A stretch of 13,079 nucleotides of DNA from a bacterium (lineage in GTDB: Bacteria > Bacillota_I > Bacilli_A > RF39 > UBA660). How positions within the stretch are numbered: position 1 is the stretch's first letter; every line of letters begins with the position of its first letter. The notes under the pieces are model-generated. The model saw only the letters and a list, made by a program, of their open reading frames with translations, ran no database searches and was not told the DNA's origin. Made by a program: the position numbers and the translations under genes. Shown piece after piece: positions 9,274 through 13,079 of the stretch. The DNA lies in the NCBI GenBank assembly GCA_014845975.1, contig RKAN01000082.1, forward strand, positions 1-13,079, read 5' to 3'.

Positions 9274-9771
9274 CTAATTATTTTCTTCTAGATTCTTAGC
9301 ATGTAAATCTAGACAAATAGCAAAGTTCTTAGCATGTTCAATTAAGCCACCAGCAAACATTGTAAGTAATCCATCTCTTGATGGGATTGCTGCAAGTTCT
9401 GATAACATCTTTTGGTCAGCTAACTCACCTTCTACAACACCAGCTTTAATTTCTAAAGCTTTATGTGTTTTTGCAAAATCACTTAATGTTTTAATTGGAG
9501 CAACTGCATCTGTTCCAAAAGCAATTGCTTTAGGTCCTGTTAAATGTTCATCAAGATTAACATTTAAGGAATCAAGTGCTCTTTTTGTCAAAGTGTTTTT
9601 ATAAACTTTAAATTCTGATCCATTTTCTCTTAGTTTTTTTCTTAATTCATCAGTTTCTGCAACTGTTAAACCACGATATTCGAATAAAACATAAGAAGAA
9701 GCATTTTGCATTTTTTCAGCTATTTCTTTTACAACTGATTCTTTTTGTTCAATTATTTTTTGGTTTGCCAT
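9274..9771 (-). CDS. rplJ: 50S ribosomal protein L10
   Basis: A 165-residue L10, the stalk base that anchors L7/L12 dimers and binds 23S rRNA next to L11. The N-terminal rRNA-binding domain contains SSYVLFEYRGLTVAETDELR (25-44) and the YKNTLTKRAL segment. TGPKAIAF and IKAGVVEG are standard L10 blocks. The C-terminal helix (about 135-165, LLTMFAGGLIEHAKNFAICL...) would bind L12 N-termini. A strong GGAGGTG lies five bases before ATG. Transcription should begin at the consensus promoter at 9914-9942 and pass through an L10-type leader with an attenuator, so L10 (with L12) is expected to repress its own unit. rplL follows 15 bases later. Confidence 0.98.
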   Translation of the reverse strand: MANQKIIEQKESVVKEIAEKMQNASSYVLFEYRGLTVAETDELRKKLRENGSEFKVYKNTLTKRALDSLNVNLDEHLTGPKAIAFGTDAVAPIKTLSDFAKTHKALEIKAGVVEGELADQKMLSELAAIPSRDGLLTMFAGGLIEHAKNFAICLDLHAKNLEENN

Positions 9772-9795
9772 TCTAGCACCTCCTTCAATAATCCG

Positions 9796-9825
9796 TAAAA
9801 AGCCCCTACTACATACAGTAAGGGC
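9796..9825 (-). terminator. Attenuator terminator at the 3' end of the L10 leader
   Basis: On the transcript, GCCCTTACT (9817-9825) pairs with AGTAGGGGC (9802-9810), 9 bp with one U·G, around a 6-base loop, followed directly by UUUUUA. It lies before the rplJ ribosome site, with no gene on its 5' side in this transcript, so it serves as an attenuator and does not end an operon. Confidence 0.88.
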
Positions 9826-9907
9826 CGAAAGACTTAAAATAATAAGTTCCTCGGTAGGAAATTAAGCTCTTCGCTCCTACTGTCTACGGTACATATTTTC
9901 CAAACAC
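9796..9907 (-). ncRNA. Ribosomal L10 leader (5'-UTR autoregulatory RNA of rplJ-rplL)
   Basis: The transcript from about 9907 down to 9796 matches the L10 leader known upstream of rplJ in Firmicutes. It contains GACAGTAGGAGCGAAGAG, AGCTTAATTTCCTACCGAGG and a terminal rho-independent stem. I can draw a three-way junction: P1 ACAG/CUGU (9880-9883 with 9815-9818), P2 UAGGA/UCCUA, and P3 ACUUA/UAAGU (loop UUAUUU). P1 uses bases that the terminator's 5' arm and loop also need, so the two are mutually exclusive. In Bacillus the L10-L12 complex binds this RNA and favours termination; applying that here is inference from family knowledge. Confidence 0.9.
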
Positions 9908-9913
9908 ATGTTG

Positions 9914-9942
9914 ATTATAACATAGTTTCAATTAAATGTCAA
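9914..9942 (-). promoter_or_regulatory. Consensus sigma-A promoter of rplJ-rplL
   Basis: On the minus strand TTGACA (9937-9942) and TATAAT (9914-9919) are both perfect and separated by exactly 17 bases, with a TGT just before the -10 (extended -10 TGn). Predicted start about 9907. The -35 is written inside the last codons of rplA (TTT GAC ATT TAA), so coding and promoter information overlap. It should give very high basal transcription, which is consistent with needing the downstream attenuator. Confidence 0.93.
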
Positions 9943-10627
9943 AGCTATTTGTATCAATCTTTATGCCAGGTCCCATTGTAGAGGAAACAGAAACATTTAA
10001 AATATATTTTCCTTTTACTACTGATGGTTTTGTTTTAACAATTAATGATACAAAGGCTTTTAAGTTTTCTACTAATTTTGCTTCATCAAATGAAGATTTA
10101 CCGATTAGTACATGAACGTTACCATAGCTATCTGCGCGATATTCTACACGTCCTTTTTTTACATCTTCAACGGCTGTTTTAGTATCTAGTGTAACAGTTC
10201 CAGTTTTAGGGTTTGGCATTAAACCTTTTGGTCCTAATACTCTACCAATTCTACCTAATTGAGGCATCATATCTGGTGTTGCAATCATAGTATCAAATTC
10301 AAACCAATTTTCTTTTTCAATTTTTTCTAAATAGTTTGTATCTCCAACATAATCTGCTCCAGCTGCTTCTGCTGCTTTTGCTGCTTCACCTTTTGCAATA
10401 ACTAAAACTCTTTTTGTTTTTCCTGTTCCGTTTGGTAATACAACAGCTCCTCTTAATTGTTGATCAGCTTTTTTTGTATCAAGATTTAATCTTAATGCTA
10501 ATTCAATAGAAGAATCAAAGCTTGTTGTAGATGTTTCTTTTGCTAAATGGATAGCTTCTTCAATTGTATAAGTTTTTGTTTTATCAATTTTTGACAAAGC
10601 TTCTACATACTTTTTACCTTTTTTCAT
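9932..10627 (-). CDS. rplA: 50S ribosomal protein L1
   Basis: A full-length 231-residue L1, the mobile-stalk protein that binds 23S rRNA near the E site and usually represses its own mRNA. Domain I is split (about 1-67 and 160-231), with the family blocks [16 protein letters not shown], the central domain GADYVGD...[11 protein letters not shown], the signature [22 protein letters not shown] (about 124-145), and the C-terminal [18 protein letters not shown] lies 6 bases before the ATG, directly beneath a GTGGGAG...CCAC element (10643-10677) that is a candidate L1 target. It forms a unit with rplK. Its 3' end also contains the -35 of the rplJ promoter. Confidence 0.98.
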   Translation of the reverse strand: MKKGKKYVEALSKIDKTKTYTIEEAIHLAKETSTTSFDSSIELALRLNLDTKKADQQLRGAVVLPNGTGKTKRVLVIAKGEAAKAAEAAGADYVGDTNYLEKIEKENWFEFDTMIATPDMMPQLGRIGRVLGPKGLMPNPKTGTVTLDTKTAVEDVKKGRVEYRADSYGNVHVLIGKSSFDEAKLVENLKAFVSLIVKTKPSVVKGKYILNVSVSSTMGPGIKIDTNSFDI

Positions 10628-10642
10628 TATTTTACCTCCTTA

Positions 10643-10677
10643 TGTGGTTTGTTAGCGGATTTTAATTTCCTCCCACA
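10643..10677 (-). promoter_or_regulatory. Candidate L1-binding element before rplA
   Basis: In the rplK-rplA gap (61 bases) the transcript reads UGUGGGAGG ... AUCCGCUAAC ... ACCACA. UGUGG (10673-10677) can pair with CCACA (10643-10647), and an inner GGA can pair with UCC, leaving asymmetric internal loops. The right arm sits one base before the AAGGAGGT of rplA, so closing the structure could hide the ribosome site. A related element lies in the rplK leader. The L1 assignment is inferred from position and resemblance. Confidence 0.5.
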
Positions 10678-10688
10678 GGGGAAATAGA

Positions 10689-11120
10689 TTATTCTTCTCC
10701 TTCGATTTTAACACCCATATTACGAGCAGTTCCAGCAACAATTTTCATTGCAGACTCTACTGTATAAGCATTTAAATCTGGTAATTTAATTTCAGCAATT
10801 TCTTTAAGTTGTGCTTGGCTTAAAGTACCAACAGTTTCGTTTTTACCTTTTACAGCACCTTTTTTAATTCCTAAAATTTTCTTAATCAATTCTGCTACTG
10901 GTGGAGTTTTTAAAGTGAAATCAAATGTTCTATCTTCATAAACATTGATAACAACTGGTATTACATCTCCCATTTTATCTCTTGTAGCATCATTATATTT
11001 TGTACAAAATTCTTGTAAGTTAATACCTGCAGGTCCTAAAACTGTTCCTACTGGTGGCGCTGGTGTTGCTTTTCCAGCTGGAATTTGTAATTTAATAACT
11101 CTTGTAATTTGTTTTGCCAC
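10689..11120 (-). CDS. rplK: 50S ribosomal protein L11
   Basis: A 143-residue L11 of the GTPase-associated centre. The N-terminal domain, which with 23S rRNA forms the thiostrepton and (p)ppGpp-synthetase/RelA response site, has the canonical [16 protein letters not shown] (10-25) and LGPAGIN. The C-terminal rRNA-binding domain has [10 protein letters not shown]...[13 protein letters not shown] and ends [15 protein letters not shown] choose GTG at 11118-11120: AGGAGG lies 8 bases upstream and translation begins [12 protein letters not shown], as expected. A GTG nine bases earlier (11127-11129) falls within the ribosome site itself and would add only MFF. Its own promoter and a ~95-nt leader are upstream. 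Confidence 0.97.
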   Translation of the reverse strand: MAKQITRVIKLQIPAGKATPAPPVGTVLGPAGINLQEFCTKYNDATRDKMGDVIPVVINVYEDRTFDFTLKTPPVAELIKKILGIKKGAVKGKNETVGTLSQAQLKEIAEIKLPDLNAYTVESAMKIVAGTARNMGVKIEGEE

Positions 11121-11153
11121 GAAAAACACCTCCTACTTTATCGCTTTTCATGC

Positions 11154-11191
11154 GTGGTCCAAATGATATCCGCTCAAATTCAATCTCCCAC
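11154..11191 (-). promoter_or_regulatory. rplK leader: candidate L1 autoregulatory element
   Basis: The ~95-nt leader between the rplK promoter and GTG contains GTGGGAG near its middle (11185-11191) and GGACCAC (11154-11160). The GUGG/CCAC arms can close a loop whose interior includes GCGGAUAUC. The layout parallels the element before rplA. Upstream of it, a hairpin with an 8-bp stem (one G·U, loop GAGTT) lies at about 11197-11217. L1 control of the rplK-rplA mRNA is known in bacteria; that this exact structure is the target is inference. Confidence 0.42.
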
Positions 11192-11221
11192 TTATCACTA
11201 TATAACTCATATAGCGAATAC

Positions 11222-11250
11222 ACTATATCATATTTTTATTCATTTGTAAA
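11222..11250 (-). promoter_or_regulatory. Promoter of rplK-rplA
   Basis: On the minus strand TTTACA (11245-11250), 17 bases, then TATAGT (11222-11227), with TGA directly before the -10 (extended -10). Each hexamer has one mismatch. It starts three bases after the stop codon of the unknown gene, so rplK-rplA can be expressed separately from secE-nusG. Predicted start about 11215. Confidence 0.72.
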
Positions 11251-11253
11251 CAA

Positions 11254-11817
11254 TTATTTTGTTTTTGTTTTTTGTTTTAAAGAAATCATAACCTCATAGG
11301 CATTTGCTTTCTTTATTAAATTATCATTTCCAATATATTCTCTAGGAGTAATAGTTACATCAATTTTTTTCTCTTCAAAAAGCGAAGTATAATTAGAAGC
11401 ATATTCATTCATTTTTATATCAATAGCTTCTTTCAACTCTTCCATATACCTTTTAGGAATTGGATATCCTATTCCTTGAATAAAAAATCTAGAGGCTAAT
11501 AATCTTGTTGGATCCTGATAAAATTGAACATTATATTGATATTGACTTAAGAATTGATTCATAACAAGTTCTAATTTAGAATCCATTTGTTTCAATACAG
11601 TTTCATAATTTTTATAATATGGGCTATTTAAATAAGAAATTTCCTCTTCTGAATAATTTCCATTTTTTATTTCAGACAATTTTTTTTGTACTGCAATCAG
11701 TTTGTCAATTTCATTTCTAGGGCCTTCTGAAATAGTTTTTGCCATATTTGTTTTTTCTTCTATTTCTTTTTGCATTTGCTCTACTATTTTAGATGCTTCT
11801 TGTTGTATATTTGCCAT
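11254..11817 (-). CDS. Unrecognised soluble, mostly helical protein between nusG and rplK
   Basis: A 187-residue protein I do not recognise. There is no signal peptide, membrane segment, Cys cluster or nucleotide-binding motif. Residues about 1-55 are rich in Glu/Lys/Gln with heptad-like spacing and may form a coiled coil. A central Tyr/Asn/Gln-rich helical stretch (about 62-100) is followed by a more structured block, FFIQGIGYPIPKRYMEELKEAI (about 111-132), and a C-terminal beta-like segment (KIDVTITPREYI, YEVMISLKQ) with a basic KQKTKTK end. The ATG follows the nusG TAA after one base (TAATATG), with AGAAGG inside the nusG 3' end, so translation is probably coupled. nusG and rplK are normally adjacent, so this gene is an insertion in a conserved operon. 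Codon use resembles the neighbours. Function unknown; do not infer a ribosomal role from position alone. Confidence 0.85.
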   Translation of the reverse strand: MANIQQEASKIVEQMQKEIEEKTNMAKTISEGPRNEIDKLIAVQKKLSEIKNGNYSEEEISYLNSPYYKNYETVLKQMDSKLELVMNQFLSQYQYNVQFYQDPTRLLASRFFIQGIGYPIPKRYMEELKEAIDIKMNEYASNYTSLFEEKKIDVTITPREYIGNDNLIKKANAYEVMISLKQKTKTK

Positions 11818-11818
11818 A

Positions 11819-12352
11819 TTATGCCTTCTCTATTTCTGAAAGTTCTAATTCTACTACAGTTTCTTGACCAAATAAATCTAAAGTTACTTCTATTTTCTGA
11901 GTTTCATTATTGATAGATTTTACTTTACCAAACATATTTGCAAAAGGACCATTAATAACTTTAACCATATCATCAACATTTAAACTATTGCCAATTTCAA
12001 GTCTGCTCATACCCATACTTCCCAATATTTTATCCACTTCTTGTGGAGTTAAAGGAAATGGTTTTGCCCCTTTACCAGAAGAACCAATGAATCCTGTTAC
12101 TCCTGGAGTATTTCTAACAATGAACCAAGCTTCATCAGTCATAACCATTTCTACTAAAATATATCCAGGAAACATTTTTTTGATCTTTTTCTTTTCTTTT
12201 CCATCTTTTACTTCTACTTCTGTTTGTTCTGGAACTACTACTCGAAAGATATAATCTTCCATACCCATAGAAGAAGCACGCATTTCTAGTTTTTCTTTTA
12301 CTTTATTCTCATGTCCTGAGTAAGTATTTACTACATACCATTCTTTTTCCAT
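11819..12352 (-). CDS. nusG: Transcription termination/antitermination factor NusG
   Basis: A 177-residue NusG, which binds the RNA polymerase clamp and modulates pausing and termination. The N-terminal NGN domain (about 5-115) begins EWYVVNTYSGHENKV and contains the conserved KMFPGYILVEM (59-69) and NTPGVTGFIG (81-90). The C-terminal KOW domain (about 127-177) has VKVINGPFANMFGKV. The start is the ATG at 12350-12352, whose A is also the last base of the secE TAA (TAATG). A longer in-frame extension upstream would overlap secE in another frame and does not resemble NusG. The gene is the second in a secE-nusG-unknown unit. Stop and the next ATG are one base apart. Confidence 0.98.
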   Translation of the reverse strand: MEKEWYVVNTYSGHENKVKEKLEMRASSMGMEDYIFRVVVPEQTEVEVKDGKEKKKIKKMFPGYILVEMVMTDEAWFIVRNTPGVTGFIGSSGKGAKPFPLTPQEVDKILGSMGMSRLEIGNSLNVDDMVKVINGPFANMFGKVKSINNETQKIEVTLDLFGQETVVELELSEIEKA

Positions 12353-12537
12353 TAACCAATCACCATCTTTACTGTTGAAATTACAAAATCTAATCCGGCA
12401 AAAAATAATCCGAATACTAAAATACAAGCTAAAGTAGCTACTGAATTTTCAATCATTGTTTTTTTATCAGGCCACTTTACTTTTTTCATTTCTTTTTTGA
12501 CATTTACTAAAAATTTAGCTAGTTTTTTCAAATTCAT
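12352..12537 (-). CDS. secE: Preprotein translocase subunit SecE
   Basis: A 61-residue single-span SecE, the short form of Gram-positives, which clamps SecY in the SecYEG channel. The cytoplasmic amphipathic helix (1-20, Lys-rich) leads to the family signature KKVKWPDKKTM (18-28), and one membrane segment spans about 33-58. AAAGGATGG lies directly before the ATG. The TAA overlaps the nusG ATG. rpmG (L33), which precedes secE in many Firmicutes, is absent: only 68 bases separate it from the yvcK stop. Confidence 0.96.
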   Translation of the reverse strand: MNLKKLAKFLVNVKKEMKKVKWPDKKTMIENSVATLACILVFGLFFAGLDFVISTVKMVIG

Positions 12538-12558
12538 CCATCCTTTTTTTGTTCAAAT

Positions 12559-12578
12559 AAAAAACACTTTCGTGCCTT
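12559..12578 (-). terminator. Weak hairpin-plus-U-run between yvcK and secE
   Basis: On the transcript, AAGGCAC-GAAA-GTGTTTTTT can form a 7-pair stem (two G·U) capped by a GAAA tetraloop and followed by a U-run. It could end yvcK transcription, but the secE promoter start (about 12578) falls at its first base, so the same hairpin would also form the 5' end of the secE mRNA. A second AU-rich imperfect stem (CCTT...AAGG, about 12577-12605) lies just upstream. Confidence 0.42.
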
Positions 12579-12584
12579 GAATAA

Positions 12585-12613
12585 ATAATATCATTTTATT
12601 TAAGGCTAGTCAA
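12585..12613 (-). promoter_or_regulatory. Promoter of the secE-nusG unit
   Basis: On the minus strand TTGACT (12608-12613), 17 bases, TATTAT (12585-12590), preceded by TGA (extended -10); one mismatch per hexamer. The -35 overlaps the Val-Asp-stop codons of the yvcK-like gene (GTT GAC TAG). Predicted start about 12578, leader about 40 nt. Confidence 0.65.
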
Positions 12614-13079
12614 CATAATTTAATAAATAACTATAAATATCTAAAGCAAGTTTATCTGTATCATGTCGAATAATTTCATCTTCTATAGTAACATAGTTAT
12701 TTTTTATAATTTGAACATTTTGTTTCTTTGTTTCATTTTCATCTAATTCCACTTTATCTTTTTCTTCTAATGTTTCATATTTTTTTGCAATCTCTGTTTC
12801 TATTTTTCCATCATTTGCAACTACAACGTCTATTTTTTTATTTCCTAGATAACTATTTAAGACTTTAATATGATCACTAATTTTAAATTCATCTGTTTCT
12901 CCAGGTTGGGTCATCATATTTGCTACATACATTATTTTTTGGTTGTATTTATCTAATGTATGAGTAATATCTTTACAAATTAAATTCGGCAAAATACTTG
13001 TATAAAGACTTCCCATACTTAAGATAACTAAGTCAGCATTTTTAATAGAATCTATCACGAAAGGATTCACAACAGGCTC
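12606..13079 (-). CDS. YvcK/CofD-like protein (gluconeogenesis factor family), 5' end outside window
   Basis: The C-terminal 157 residues of a protein of the YvcK (gluconeogenesis factor, UPF0052/CofD-like) family; the frame is open at the right edge, so no start is assigned. Diagnostic segments are ADLVILSMGSLYTSILPNL, then YVANMMTQPGETDEFKISDHIKVL, and the closing IIRHDTDKLALDIYSYLL, the usual end of these proteins. Family members bind UDP-sugars and affect morphogenesis and carbon metabolism in Bacillus and Mycobacterium. The residues before GSLYTS are Ser-Met, where Gly-Pro is common, a small difference in a ligand-loop region. A Glu/Lys-rich stretch (about 95-125 of the fragment) is poorly conserved in general. 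yvcK is usually next to rapZ and whiA; here it leads into secE. Confidence 0.88.
   Translation of the reverse strand, partial: EPVVNPFVIDSIKNADLVILSMGSLYTSILPNLICKDITHTLDKYNQKIMYVANMMTQPGETDEFKISDHIKVLNSYLGNKKIDVVVANDGKIETEIAKKYETLEEKDKVELDENETKKQNVQIIKNNYVTIEDEIIRHDTDKLALDIYSYLLNYVD

Noticed and set aside
11121..11129. GTG at 11127-11129 as rplK start
   Set aside because: It lies within the AGGAGGTG ribosome site. The GTG at 11118-11120 has correct spacing and gives a normal L11 N-terminus.
11096..11151. Short upstream ORF (ATG at 11149-11151) in the rplK leader
   Set aside because: No ribosome site and it runs out of frame into rplK. Probably chance.
12353..12427. 25-residue N-terminal extension of NusG
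   Set aside because: It overlaps secE in another frame and is unlike NusG. The ATG overlapping the secE stop begins the conserved EWYVVNTYSG.
1..13079. CRISPR arrays, insertion sequences, prophage genes, tRNA or rRNA
   Set aside because: No regularly spaced repeats, transposase-like proteins, terminal inverted repeats or cloverleaf-like segments were seen on either strand.

Overview
This is a compact, AT-rich (by eye about 30% G+C) bacterial chromosome segment of the Firmicutes/Bacilli or Mollicutes-related type. It carries the core transcription/translation cluster almost entirely on the minus strand. In transcription order, right to left, the genes are: the 3' end of a yvcK-like gene, secE, nusG, an unrecognised 187-residue gene, rplK (L11), rplA (L1), rplJ (L10), rplL (L7/L12), an RsmC/YbxB-type methyltransferase, rpoB and rpoC. 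The methyltransferase between rplL and rpoB is a Bacillus-type arrangement. The genes use standard code as far as can be seen: Trp is TGG in the codons inspected, and TGA closes the methyltransferase gene. Shine-Dalgarno sites are mostly strong (AGGAGG-like).

The left edge is different. A truncated type IV pilin-like gene on the minus strand is divergent from a small plus-strand XRE/Cro-type helix-turn-helix gene. That gene converges on rpoC, and the two share one bidirectional terminator whose stem touches both stop codons. The usual downstream str genes (rpsL, rpsG, fusA, tuf) do not follow rpoC here, and rpmG is missing in front of secE.

Regulation is legible. Good sigma-A-like promoters, several with an extended -10 TGn, precede secE, rplK and rplJ. 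Each has its -35 inside or within a few bases of the previous gene's stop codon. rplJ has a full L10-type leader with a terminator-forming attenuator. The rplK leader and the rplK-rplA gap both carry a GTGGGAG...CCAC element that fits an L1 autoregulatory site. A hairpin with a poor U-tract after rplL looks like a leaky attenuator that could set L7/L12 output above RNA polymerase output. secE-nusG and rpoB-rpoC are joined by TAATG stop/start overlaps, and nusG and the unknown gene are one base apart.

The most notable observations are two substitutions in RNA polymerase. The nearly universal trigger-loop histidine of beta' (E. coli H936) is Asn, within an Ile-Asn-Ser triplet where Phe-His-Thr/Ile is normal. 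In beta, the rifampicin-pocket His (E. coli H526) is also Asn, the residue associated with natural rifampicin insensitivity in Mollicutes. The unknown gene wedged between nusG and rplK is the best candidate for undescribed biology. I see no mobile element, CRISPR array, tRNA or rRNA.
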